Assembly: GCF_002742635.1 (NCBI RefSeq)
Contig: NZ_PEGF01000002.1
Location: forward strand, 310,001 to 374,000
Source: Caulobacter sp. X
GTDB lineage: Bacteria; Pseudomonadota; Alphaproteobacteria; Caulobacterales; Caulobacteraceae
Direction: 5' to 3'
DNA: 64,000 nt
Shown here piece after piece: positions 27,210-35,487 of this stretch. The notes beneath the pieces are model-generated. The model made no database searches, was not told the DNA's origin, and saw only the letters and a program-made list of their open reading frames with translations. Numbering within the stretch: position 1 is the stretch's first letter; each line of letters opens with the position of its first letter. The translations under genes and the position numbers were made by a program.

Positions 27210-29516
27210 ATGAAACGGTGTTTTGAGACGTCGGCGCTGCGCGCTGGCCTGCTGGCGGGGGCTGCGGTTTTGGCCTTGGGCGGCGCGGCGAACGCGGCCG
27301 ATACCCCGACGGCGGCGGTCGATGCGGCCGGTCCGGCTTCGGGCGAGGGCCAGATCAGCCTCGAGGAGGTCGTGGTCACGGCCCAGAAGCGCAAGACCAA
27401 CCTGCAGGACACCCCGATCGCCATCTCGGCCATGGACAGCGAGGCCCTGAAGGCGCGTCACGTCCAGTCGGTCGAGGACCTGGGCGACGGCTCGATCCCC
27501 TCGCTGCGGGTCGCGCCGTTCTTCGCCCGCAAGTCGGCCCTGACGATCGGCATGCGCGGCATCGGCGCGCTGGGCGACGCGAACCAGCCCGCCCGTGACC
27601 AGGCCGTCGGCGTCTATGTCAATGGCGTCTATCTGGGCCGCGCTCAGGGCCTGGGCTCGGCGCTGTACGACGTCGAGCGCATCGAGGTGCTCAAAGGGCC
27701 GCAAGGCACGCTGTTCGGCCGCAATACCGAGGGCGGCGCGGTCAGCATCGTCACCAAGGCCCCGACGGGCGTGTTCGGCATGAACACTACGCTCGGCTAT
27801 GGAAACTACAACGCCTACAAGGCCGAGACTCACATCGACCTGCCCGAGGTCCGCGGGGTCAGCGTCAAGCTCGACGCCCTGCTCAGCAAGCGCGGCGGCA
27901 CGACCACCAACCCCACCACCTCGGGGCAGCCGGATTTCAACAGCTACGACAAGCGCGGGCTGAACCTGGAAGCCGCCTGGCGGCCGTCCGACACGTTCAG
28001 CGCCGACTACGCCTTCGACGTCTCGTATGATGGCTCGACCCCCTACTACGTGCAGTTGGAGAAGAAGGGAGCGCTGGCCCTCGCGCCGCTCAGCCCGGCC
28101 CAACCCGACCGCGCCAAGAGCGCCAATATCGGCGTGCCGCTGCAGATGAGCGAGGGCGATACCTGGGGCCATCGCCTGAACCTGACCTGGAAGCTGGCTG
28201 ACAACCTGGACCTGAAGTCGATCAGCTCGTACCGCAAGCTGACCCAGACCCAGTTCGACAACGGCGCGGTGGCCCTGTCGGTCTTCGCGCCAAACGGCGG
28301 CTTCGCCCGCTACAGCGTCGCCCGCGTCTGGCAAGATCAGGTGAGCCAGGAGCTCCAGCTGGTCGGCAAGACCGACCGCATCGAATACGTCGGCGGCGTC
28401 TTCTATTTCCGCGAAAAGGTCAGCGACAACGCCCAGACGCCCAACTCGCTGCAGTGGAACGCGACGGGCACGGCCTATACCCAGCTGTCGATCGACTTCC
28501 GCACCGTGCCGCTGGACCGCGCCAGCCACGTGAAGACCACCAGCTACGGCGCCTTCGGCCAGGCCGCCTGGACCCCGGCGATCCTGAACGACAAGCTGCA
28601 CGTCACCGCCGGCGGCCGCTACACCAAGGACGCCAAGAGGGGCTCGCTGGACGTCGTCAACGGCGCTTTGCCCAGCTATGTCGACGGCAACAAGAACACG
28701 GTCATCGGCAAGGTCCCGCTCGACGAGTCCTGGAGCCACTTCGACCCGATGGTCAGCGTGGCTTACGAACTGACCAACGACATCAATTTCTATGGCCGCT
28801 GGGCCACGGGCTACAAGGCCGGCGGCGCCAACTCACGCTCGCTGACCTACCGAGCCTATGATCCGGAAAAGGTCGAGATGTTCGAGGTCGGGGCTAAGGC
28901 CGAGTTCTGGGACCGCCGCGCCCGCCTGAACGTCGCGGCCTTCACCGGCGACATCAAGGACGCCCAGGTGGACTTCAACGTCATCATCGTCGGCAACAAC
29001 CGCGGCACGCTGGAAACCACCAACGCCGCCACGGGCAAGACCAAGGGCTTCGAACTAGACTTCGCCCTGGTCCCGGTCGAGGGCCTGACCTTGTCGGGCG
29101 CCTACGCCTATACCGACATCAAGCTGTCCAAGGCGTTCAACCCGTTCACCAACGCCCAGTCGACCATCTATCCGCTGTACAGCCCCAAGAACGCCGGCAG
29201 CGTGGCCGCGGACTATGTCCGCCCCGCCTTCGGCGCGACGTTCAAGGCTCACCTGGACGCCAACTTCGCCGACGCCCAGATGACCAGCACCACGGACCCG
29301 ACCCTGAGCGACAAGTCGTTCACGGTGAACGGGCGCCTGGCCTTGGCCGATATTAAACTGGCCGAGGGCGCTCCGGCCCTGCAGCTGTCGGTCTGGTCGC
29401 GCAACCTGACCAATGAGTCCTACGCCTTCCTGCGCAACACCAACGCCGCCTTGGGCACGTACGCGATCTACAACGAGCCGCGAACCTTCGGCGTCGAAGC
29501 CAATGTGAAGTTCTAG
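27210..29516 (+). CDS. TonB-dependent receptor (phosphatase-linked, second cassette)
   Basis: This 768-residue protein starts after AAAGGGGATTCAC. The signal peptide ends ANAA. A TonB-box region (EEVVVTAQKRK) leads into a plug with IAISAMDSEALKARHVQSVEDL, GMRGIG and VLKGPQGTLFGRNTEGGAV. The barrel ends GVEANVKF. It has the same general plug class as the receptor at 12.7 kb, and both are paired with a double-TetR regulator and an exported phosphatase. The phosphatase gene starts 14 bases after the stop, so the two are one operon. A phosphorylated organic ligand is a reasonable inference but not shown by the sequence. Confidence 0.88.
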   Translation: MKRCFETSALRAGLLAGAAVLALGGAANAADTPTAAVDAAGPASGEGQISLEEVVVTAQKRKTNLQDTPIAISAMDSEALKARHVQSVEDLGDGSIPSLRVAPFFARKSALTIGMRGIGALGDANQPARDQAVGVYVNGVYLGRAQGLGSALYDVERIEVLKGPQGTLFGRNTEGGAVSIVTKAPTGVFGMNTTLGYGNYNAYKAETHIDLPEVRGVSVKLDALLSKRGGTTTNPTTSGQPDFNSYDKRGLNLEAAWRPSDTFSADYAFDVSYDGSTPYYVQLEKKGALALAPLSPAQPDRAKSANIGVPLQMSEGDTWGHRLNLTWKLADNLDLKSISSYRKLTQTQFDNGAVALSVFAPNGGFARYSVARVWQDQVSQELQLVGKTDRIEYVGGVFYFREKVSDNAQTPNSLQWNATGTAYTQLSIDFRTVPLDRASHVKTTSYGAFGQAAWTPAILNDKLHVTAGGRYTKDAKRGSLDVVNGALPSYVDGNKNTVIGKVPLDESWSHFDPMVSVAYELTNDINFYGRWATGYKAGGANSRSLTYRAYDPEKVEMFEVGAKAEFWDRRARLNVAAFTGDIKDAQVDFNVIIVGNNRGTLETTNAATGKTKGFELDFALVPVEGLTLSGAYAYTDIKLSKAFNPFTNAQSTIYPLYSPKNAGSVAADYVRPAFGATFKAHLDANFADAQMTSTTDPTLSDKSFTVNGRLALADIKLAEGAPALQLSVWSRNLTNESYAFLRNTNAALGTYAIYNEPRTFGVEANVKF

Positions 29517-29530
29517 GGAAGGAAACTGCA

Positions 29531-30619
29531 ATGAACCCTAAGCACATGGATCGTCGTCTGTTCCTCGCGGCGGCTGGCGCTCTGGCGCTGGCCCCCGCCG
29601 CCCGCGCCGCGACCGCTCTGGACGCCAAGGCCGAGCGCACCGCGCCCGGATCGGTCCGCCTGGACTGGACCGGCGCCCAGGCCGTGTCCGTTCTGGTCTC
29701 GGCCGACCCCGCCGCTAGGGCGGGAGCCATGCGCCCCCTGAAGACGGCGGCCGGGACCTCGGCCAGCGTCGACGCCCCGGTCTCGCCGCGTCCGTACTTC
29801 CTGGTGAAGGCCGCCGACGGGCGTCAAACCCGCGTGGCCGAGCGTCTCCTGCCCCTGGAAGGCGGTCGCAACTTCCGCGACCTCGGCGGCTGGCGCGCCG
29901 CCGACGGCCGCCAGGTCAGGTGGGGCAAGATTTATCGTTCGGGCGTCATGGCCAACCTGACGATGGGCGACCTGGAGTACCTCAAGGCGTTGGGCATCCA
30001 GGCCATTTGCGACCTGCGCAATCCCCAGGAGCGGACCAGCGAGCCGAACCCGTTCCTGAAGGCGCCGGGGCCCAAGATCGTGGCGACCGACTACGACATG
30101 AGCGCCTCGATGGCCGCGCTCATGACGATGAAGACCCGCGAGGACGCCCTCCAAGGCTTCGCCGAAGCCTATGTCGGCTTCCTGGACATGCTGACCCCTC
30201 ACTACACCGACATGTTCGCGCGGCTGGTGGCCGACGAGGGACCGCTGGCCTTCAACTGCAGCGCCGGCAAGGATCGAACGGGCATGGCCTCGGCCCTGAT
30301 CCTGTCGGTGCTGGGCGTACCGCGCGAGACGGTGCTCAAGGACTACGGCCTGACCGAGGTCTATACACCACCGTCCTACTACGCGCGGATGGCCCAGAGC
30401 GGGGCGACCGGCGGCGGCGTCACGGCCCAGCAGATGCAGGCCCTCTCGAAGCTGCCGCCGGAGGTGCTGCAGGTGATCATGGGCTCGGACCCCGAGGTCA
30501 TGCGCCGGGCCTTGGCGACCATCGACGCCAAGTTCGGCGGGCCCGTGGCGCTGACCAAGGCGCGCTTTGGCCTGAGCGACGCCAAGATCACCAAGCTGCG
30601 CGCCGCCTACTTGGCTTAA
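29531..30619 (+). CDS. Exported PTP-type phosphatase (Y_phosphatase3 family)
   Basis: This 362-residue protein has a Tat-like signal (MDRRLFLA, then an Ala-rich core ending ARAA) after a GGGAAGGAAA ribosome site. A short beta-sandwich-like region of about 80 residues precedes GGRNFRDLGGW, the entry motif of the family. The P-loop is CSAGKDRTG with nucleophile Cys243 and Arg249, and the KYDMS-like ATDYDMS and EVYTPPSYYA regions are typical. Relatives include MptpB and LipA, which remove phosphate from phosphotyrosine and phosphoinositides. As an exported enzyme translationally next to a TBDR, it more likely attacks an environmental phosphoester than a cellular phosphoprotein. A start at codon 6 is possible. 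Confidence 0.87.
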   Translation: MNPKHMDRRLFLAAAGALALAPAARAATALDAKAERTAPGSVRLDWTGAQAVSVLVSADPAARAGAMRPLKTAAGTSASVDAPVSPRPYFLVKAADGRQTRVAERLLPLEGGRNFRDLGGWRAADGRQVRWGKIYRSGVMANLTMGDLEYLKALGIQAICDLRNPQERTSEPNPFLKAPGPKIVATDYDMSASMAALMTMKTREDALQGFAEAYVGFLDMLTPHYTDMFARLVADEGPLAFNCSAGKDRTGMASALILSVLGVPRETVLKDYGLTEVYTPPSYYARMAQSGATGGGVTAQQMQALSKLPPEVLQVIMGSDPEVMRRALATIDAKFGGPVALTKARFGLSDAKITKLRAAYLA

Positions 30620-30644
30620 GCTCGAAAGAACACGCTTTAATCTA

Positions 30645-30675
30645 CGCCCCGGCCTCATTTCCTTGTGCCGGGGCG
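30645..30675 (+). terminator. Terminator hairpin after phosphatase gene
   Basis: CGCCCCGGC, a 13-base loop, then GCCGGGGCG is a perfect 9-bp stem 25 bases after the phosphatase stop, followed by CCGTCTTTG. Confidence 0.65.
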
Positions 30676-30757
30676 CCGTCTTTGTGGAGTGGACCTACGA
30701 GCGGCTGCGGGCGCGCCCCAACGGTCGCTCATCACGCTGCGCCGCCGCTAGCGAACA

Positions 30758-30794
30758 GACACGGTGGGGGGAAAGCGCCTTCGCGAACCGTGTC
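30758..30794. other. Inverted repeat in the 840-bp gap before the glycine riboswitch
   Basis: GACACGGT and ACCGTGTC form a perfect 8-bp stem enclosing a 21-base loop. It lies between the phosphatase terminator and the riboswitch promoter region. Function unknown; an operator or second terminator are both possible. The remaining bases from 30676 to about 30960 hold no gene I can support. Confidence 0.3.
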
Positions 30795-30961
30795 GATAGG
30801 GGGCGAGGACGGCTGACGCGGTTTGACGATATTGATGCGATCTCCCGGCGTCCGCGGCGTCCGTGCGGAGCCGCGATAGGCGCCGGCGCCGCTGAAATCA
30901 GCGTTTCGTGCAACGTGGGCAGGCGTTGATCGGCGAAGGTCGCGCTCGAAGGTTCCAATCA

Positions 30962-30988
30962 TTGACCGCCTGGGGCAGGGCGCATTCC
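30962..30988 (+). promoter_or_regulatory. Possible promoter of the glycine riboswitch transcript
   Basis: TTGACCG at 30962-30968 resembles the Caulobacter -35 element, and GCATTCCC at 30982-30989 is a weak match to the -10 element at acceptable spacing. Initiation just before the aptamer at 30998 would fit. The -10 match is poor, so this is tentative. Confidence 0.3.
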
Positions 30989-30997
30989 CTGAACGCC

Positions 30998-31178
30998 TCT
31001 CGCGGGAGAGATCAGGCCTTGGCCTGGCGCTGAAGGCGAAACCGCCCCGGAAACGCTCAAGCAGAAGGACCGCGCGAGACGTTAAGCGCTGGAAAGCAGG
31101 GCTAGCGCCCTCGCCGAAGGAGCAAGGCGCCCCTCCGTCGGAGGCGGGGCGCTGAATCTCTCAGGCCCAAGGACAGCG
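30998..31178 (+). promoter_or_regulatory. Tandem glycine riboswitch (two aptamers)
   Basis: Both aptamer cores are recognisable by eye. Aptamer 1 opens with a 7-bp P1 (TCTCGCG at 30998 with CGCGAGA at 31073) and contains GGGAGAGATCAGGC, GCGCTGAAGGCGAAA and CAGAAGGACCGCG. Aptamer 2 (about 31085-31178) has GCCGAAGGAGCAA and AATCTCTCAGGCC-CAAGGACAG, the canonical core of the class, closed by a short P1 (CGCT/AGCG). A short linker joins them. AGCGGG (31175-31180), which includes the 3' strand of the second P1, can instead pair with CCCGCT (31204-31209), a possible switch helix. The next gene on this strand is a TBDR starting 294 bases downstream, not a glycine-cleavage gene. Confidence 0.92.
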
Positions 31179-31471
31179 GGGGTGTGAAGGCGAGCCGTCC
31201 TGGCCCGCTCAGACCCGCCGTGCGCCAATGTTAATCTAGCAACTTTCAAATATGAATTTAGAAAAAGCTCATTGAGCGCGACTGTCATTTTGACTTTCGC
31301 GATTATTCTGTTGAATCTGTACATGTCAGAGAAGTAATTTGTTCACAAATCGAACATGAGTGTGCAATGTTTCAACTTTGTATTTTTGTAGTCGGGTTTG
31401 GCGAAATTCCTGTTTTACCTATGATGAAGTGTTAGTGACGGTGGCCCTAGTCAAAATGATTGGGGATAGTC
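31179..31471 (+). promoter_or_regulatory. AT-rich leader between riboswitch and TBDR
   Basis: From about 31230 the sequence becomes clearly AT-richer than anything else in the window and stays so to the TBDR start. It contains TGTTC-N7-GAACA (31340-31356), a candidate operator, and several T-rich runs but no obvious hairpin-plus-T terminator. It could be a long 5' leader, or hold a separate TBDR promoter. No credible small gene is seen; short open frames here lack ribosome sites. Confidence 0.4.
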
Positions 31472-33862
31472 ATGACCATTCGCATACCTGGACACGCAGC
31501 TACTCGTCTAAGGGCTCTGCTTCTCGCCGCCTCGGTTTTGGGTGTCGCGACGCCGGTCCTGGCCCAGGAAGCCGACAAGGCCGCTGAACTGGAAACGATC
31601 GTCGTGACGGGCAAGCGCCTGTCGGAAGCCAGCGTCGCCATCGGCACCGACCATGCGACGGCGACGGTGTCGATCACCCGCGAGGCCCTGCTGTCCGCGC
31701 CGGCCGGGATCACCGGCCTGAAGATGCTGGAGAGCCTGCCGGGCTTCAACGTCCAGGCGAACGACGCCCTGGGCATGTACGAGTTCGGCAACTCGGTGTC
31801 GGTGCGGGCCTTCAACTTCCAACAGATTGGCTTTCTGCTGGACGGCATCCCGATGGGCCGCAGCGACCAGTTCGGCGGCAGCCCGATCTATCGCTACGTC
31901 GACAACGAGAACCTGCTGAGGGTCACCGCGTCGGCCGGGGCCGGCGATGTCTCCCTGCCCAGCTACGCCTCGCTCGGCCCCATCGTCGACTACTTTACCC
32001 AAGCCCCGGCTGAAGAGGCGGGCGGCGCGATCAGTCAGACCTTCGGCAGCGACGACCTGCGCCGCACCTTCCTGCGTCTGGAGTCGGGTAAGGTTGGCCC
32101 GCTGTCGGGCTATGTCAGCGGCTCGTGGATCAAGGGCGACCTGTGGCGCGGCCCAGGTACGATCGATCGCAAACACTACGAGGGCAAGCTCAAGTACGAC
32201 CTGCCCAATGGCGGCGACATCAGCTTCCAGACCGTCCACAATGACTATTTCGACTATGACAGCCCGTCGATCACCCTGGCGCAGTACGCCGGGACGGCCG
32301 GCGACGTTTTTGGCCGCAAGGGACGCTATTTCTCGTATCTGGGCTCGGTGCCGACCTCGGTTCCGTTCGGCACGCCGCTGTCGATCCCGACGGGCAGCTT
32401 GCCCGAGGCCGTGGCGGGGGTCCCGTATTCCAACGCCAACTACGCCCAATACTACAAGTTCGCGGTCAACAAGCGGAAGGACCACCTCTACGGCCTGACG
32501 CTGAACACGCCGATCACCGACAATTTCGACCTCACGACCACGGCCTACTACGAGGACAAGGGCGGCTACGGCGTCTCGCCCGAGGCCTACGCCACGTCCA
32601 AGGCCAGCTACGACGCCGAGGTCGGCAAGGTGGCCGGCATCGTCGCTCCGCGTGGCATCCAGTACGGCCTGTCGGGCGTCGACGGCATCCGCAAGGGCCT
32701 CACCGCCAAGCTCGCCTGGCGTCTGGCGTTCAACAAGATCGAGGCGGGCCTTTGGCTGGAGAACGACGACTATCACCGCACCCAGAACCGCTACAATGTC
32801 GAGAATGGCAACCCTGACGGCAAACCCCTGCTCAACGAGCGGGTTCACGCCCAGCGCGACTACAAGTCCCTGCGCGAGACCAAGCAGTTCTTCGTCAAGG
32901 ACACCGTCACCCTGCTGGACGCGAAGCTGAAGCTGGAGCTGGGCTTCAAGGCCACCGACATCGATTACAAGATCGCCGGCTATCGCAATCCGGCCGACTA
33001 TATCAACCGCCGCAGCCCGATCCTGAAGGACAACTGGAAGGACAGCTTCCTGCCCCAGGTGGGCGCCGTCTACAGCCTGACCGGCCGCGATCAGGTCTTC
33101 GCCTCGTATTCGGAAAACATGGCCCTGCCACGCGGCGCGGACGACATCTTCTCGGCCGCCAGTCCGACCGTCGCCGGTCCCGACCCCGAGACCTCGACCA
33201 ACTGGGAGCTGGGCTACCGGGCCAACCACAAGACGTTCAACGCCTCGATCGTGGCCTACCAGACCGAGTTCAAGAACCGCCTGCAGGCCTTCGCCTCGCT
33301 GGTGCCCGGCGGCGGCGGCACGACCGAGACCTTCTACCAGAACGTCGGGGCGGTGAAGGCCAAGGGGGTCGAGTTCAGCGGCCAGTGGAAGCCCGAGATC
33401 TTCGCCGGCAAGGCCTATTTCAACGCCAACGTCTCGTACAACGACGCCAAGTTCCAGGATGACGTGCTGAACTACCGCGCCAGCACCACGGCCGCGCCCA
33501 CCACCCTCGCGGTCGCCGGCAAGAAGGTGCCGGACTTCCCCGACTGGGTGTTCCAGGGCGGTGTGACCCTCGAGCCGTTCGATGGTCTGCTGATGAACAT
33601 CTCGGCCCGCCATCTGGAGAGCCGCTTCACCAACTTCGTCAACAGCGAGAAGGTCGGCGGCTACACCATCGTCAACGCCTATATCGACATCGGCGACGGC
33701 TTCGCGGCCGGCCCGTTCAGCCAGGTCAAGGCGCGGGTCAACATCGATAACCTGTTCGACAAGGACTATCTGGGCACGATCAACACCACGGTGAACACGC
33801 CGGCCAGTTTCCGCCCGGCCCCGCCGCGCACGATCCAGTTCACGATCTCCGCCGACTTCTAG
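31472..33862 (+). CDS. TonB-dependent receptor under glycine riboswitch
   Basis: The ATG at 31472 follows TTGGGGATAGTC; a TTG 12 bases upstream is also possible. The 796-residue protein has a signal peptide ending VLAQ, a TonB-box region (LETIVVTGKR) and a plug in which ITGLKMLESLPGFNV, SVSVRAFNFQQIGFLLDGIP and YASLGPIVDYFTQAP differ from the usual RGxxxxRxxxxxDG/GGxxNxxTK wording, so this is a divergent subgroup. The barrel ends IQFTISADF. A terminator-like hairpin and then an exported dipeptidase gene follow. Position behind a tandem glycine aptamer and before a dipeptidase suggests uptake of glycine-containing peptides or a related nitrogen source (inference). Confidence 0.87.
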   Translation: MTIRIPGHAATRLRALLLAASVLGVATPVLAQEADKAAELETIVVTGKRLSEASVAIGTDHATATVSITREALLSAPAGITGLKMLESLPGFNVQANDALGMYEFGNSVSVRAFNFQQIGFLLDGIPMGRSDQFGGSPIYRYVDNENLLRVTASAGAGDVSLPSYASLGPIVDYFTQAPAEEAGGAISQTFGSDDLRRTFLRLESGKVGPLSGYVSGSWIKGDLWRGPGTIDRKHYEGKLKYDLPNGGDISFQTVHNDYFDYDSPSITLAQYAGTAGDVFGRKGRYFSYLGSVPTSVPFGTPLSIPTGSLPEAVAGVPYSNANYAQYYKFAVNKRKDHLYGLTLNTPITDNFDLTTTAYYEDKGGYGVSPEAYATSKASYDAEVGKVAGIVAPRGIQYGLSGVDGIRKGLTAKLAWRLAFNKIEAGLWLENDDYHRTQNRYNVENGNPDGKPLLNERVHAQRDYKSLRETKQFFVKDTVTLLDAKLKLELGFKATDIDYKIAGYRNPADYINRRSPILKDNWKDSFLPQVGAVYSLTGRDQVFASYSENMALPRGADDIFSAASPTVAGPDPETSTNWELGYRANHKTFNASIVAYQTEFKNRLQAFASLVPGGGGTTETFYQNVGAVKAKGVEFSGQWKPEIFAGKAYFNANVSYNDAKFQDDVLNYRASTTAAPTTLAVAGKKVPDFPDWVFQGGVTLEPFDGLLMNISARHLESRFTNFVNSEKVGGYTIVNAYIDIGDGFAAGPFSQVKARVNIDNLFDKDYLGTINTTVNTPASFRPAPPRTIQFTISADF

Positions 33863-33873
33863 CTTTCATCCCT

Positions 33874-33901
33874 CCGGCTGGCTTCCTCGGAAGCCGGCCG
33901 G
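33874..33901 (+). terminator. Terminator/attenuator hairpin between TBDR and dipeptidase
   Basis: CCGGCTGGCTTCC-tc-GGAAGCCGGCCGG forms a 13-bp stem with one G-T wobble, followed by ACCCTTTT. It lies 12 bases past the TBDR stop and 20 before the dipeptidase start, so it would terminate or lower expression of the second gene. Confidence 0.8.
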
Positions 33902-33920
33902 ACCCTTTTCGAGCTTACCC

Positions 33921-35135
33921 ATGATCCGTTTTCTTCTCGCCACGACCGCGGCCCTGGCCCTGGTCGCCAGCGCGGCTCAGGCCGCCGACCCGGCCGCCGC
34001 GCGCAAACTGCACGAGGGCCTGCTGACCCTCGACACCCATTTGGACACCCCGGCCCATTTCGGCCGGCCCGGTTGGGACATTCTCGATCGCCATTCCGTC
34101 GACAAGGACGGCTCGCAGATCGACTATCCTCGCATGGTCGAGGGCGGGCTGGACGGCGGCTTCTTCGCCATCTTCACCAACCAGGGGCCGCGCACGCCCG
34201 AGGCCACGCGCGCCGCTCGCGACGCGGCGATCATCCGCAGCGTCGAGATCCGCGAGATGATCGCCAAGCACGGCGACAAGTTCGTCCTGGCGCTCAAGGC
34301 CGACGACGCCGAGCGCATCGCCGCCCAGGGCAAGCGCGTGGTCTTCGTCAGTGTCGAGAACAGCTATCCGATGGATGGCGATGTCACCTTGCTGTCGACC
34401 TTCTACGCCCTTGGCGTACGGATCTCGGGCTTGGCCCACTTTAAGAATAACGGCATGGCCGACAGCTCGACGGACACGCCCGAGTGGCATGGCCTCTCGC
34501 CGCTCGGCAAACAGTTCGTGGCCGAGGCCAACCGCCTGGGCGTGATCCTGGATGGCTCCCACTCCTCGGATGAGGTGTTGGACCAGTTGATCGCGCTCTC
34601 GAAGACGCCGGTGATCCTCACTCACTCGGGCTGCAAGGCGGTGTTCGATCATCCGCGCAATATCGACGACGCCCGCCTCAAGGCGTTGGCTCAGAGCGGC
34701 GGCGTGATCCAGGTCGACGCCTATTCGAGCTATTTGATCGAGACGCCCAAGAACGCCGAGCGCGACGCGGCGATGTCGGCCCTGCGCGCCAAGGCCGGAG
34801 CTCGGGCCAAGATGACCGAGGCCGAACGGGCCTCGTTCATGGCCGAACTCAAGGCGATCGAGACCAAATACCCCGTCCCGAAGGCGACGTTCGAGGACTT
34901 CATGAACCACCTCAACCACGCCCTGAAGGTGGCTGGCGTCGATCACGTCGGAATCGGCCTAGACTTCGATGGTGGCGGCGGCGTGATCGGCCTCAACGAC
35001 GCCTCGGACTATTGGAAGATCAGCGAGCGCCTGCTGGCCGAGGGCTACACGCGCGACGATCTCGCCAAGATCTGGAGCGGCAACGTTCTGAGGCTATTGC
35101 GCGCGGCCGAAGCGGCCAAGGCGCCCGCCGCCTGA
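33921..35135 (+). CDS. Exported membrane dipeptidase (peptidase family M19)
   Basis: This 404-residue protein has a signal peptide (hydrophobic core to about residue 20, ending AQAA). The zinc-binding HxD of family M19 is His40-x-Asp42 (TLDTHLDT). A conserved Glu follows in VSVENSYPM, then His in ILDGSHSSDEVL and ILTHSGCKAVFDHPRN, completing the binuclear zinc site. It ends with GIGLDFDGGGGV, also typical. Family members hydrolyse dipeptides, including ones with glycine or D-residues, and act outside the cytoplasm. It follows the riboswitch-linked TBDR, consistent with a peptide-scavenging pair. The ribosome site is weak. Confidence 0.9.
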   Translation: MIRFLLATTAALALVASAAQAADPAAARKLHEGLLTLDTHLDTPAHFGRPGWDILDRHSVDKDGSQIDYPRMVEGGLDGGFFAIFTNQGPRTPEATRAARDAAIIRSVEIREMIAKHGDKFVLALKADDAERIAAQGKRVVFVSVENSYPMDGDVTLLSTFYALGVRISGLAHFKNNGMADSSTDTPEWHGLSPLGKQFVAEANRLGVILDGSHSSDEVLDQLIALSKTPVILTHSGCKAVFDHPRNIDDARLKALAQSGGVIQVDAYSSYLIETPKNAERDAAMSALRAKAGARAKMTEAERASFMAELKAIETKYPVPKATFEDFMNHLNHALKVAGVDHVGIGLDFDGGGGVIGLNDASDYWKISERLLAEGYTRDDLAKIWSGNVLRLLRAAEAAKAPAA

Positions 35136-35487
35136 CGCGAAAAGGAGAGCCCCCAAGGAGGTGGCCGTCCGTTCGAGGCTGGAAGTCGACATCGCGACCT
35201 CTTCCGTGGGCGTCGCCCCCTGGATGAGATGATCGATCATCACGCCGCGAGCGGACGCCCGATCCGCCACCGCCCTTTATGCGGGAGCGGAGTTGGCTCT
35301 TGTCGGACCTTGAGACGCGCTGCTCTCCGGCCCGCCTATACGATCCTTCGCGAGGGAGGAGATTTGAGGTCTTCTCCCACTTTGAGAAGTTCCGAGGGGC
35401 GACCGCCGATGGGACGCGCCGAGAGCGGACGACGTTCCCGTCGCCGCGCTCGGCCTGGGTGAAGGATCCTCCTTGAGGGAAAGAGGA
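35136..35487. other. Convergent intergenic region
   Basis: No gene is apparent between the dipeptidase stop and the stop of the next TBDR. It contains a perfect 14-bp palindrome GATGATCGATCATC at 35228-35241. An inverted repeat GATCCTC-N11-GAGGATC at 35465-35489 overlaps the TBDR stop codon and could help terminate that gene. Both are weak calls. Confidence 0.35.

Noticed and set aside
31360..31587. Short frame between the riboswitch and the TBDR as the true riboswitch target
   Set aside because: It lacks a ribosome site and overlaps the TBDR signal-peptide region in another frame; the second half is the shadow of the TBDR.
31508..33613. Long minus-strand open frame opposite the riboswitch-linked TBDR
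   Set aside because: Same mirror-frame composition; no ribosome site and no recognisable domain.
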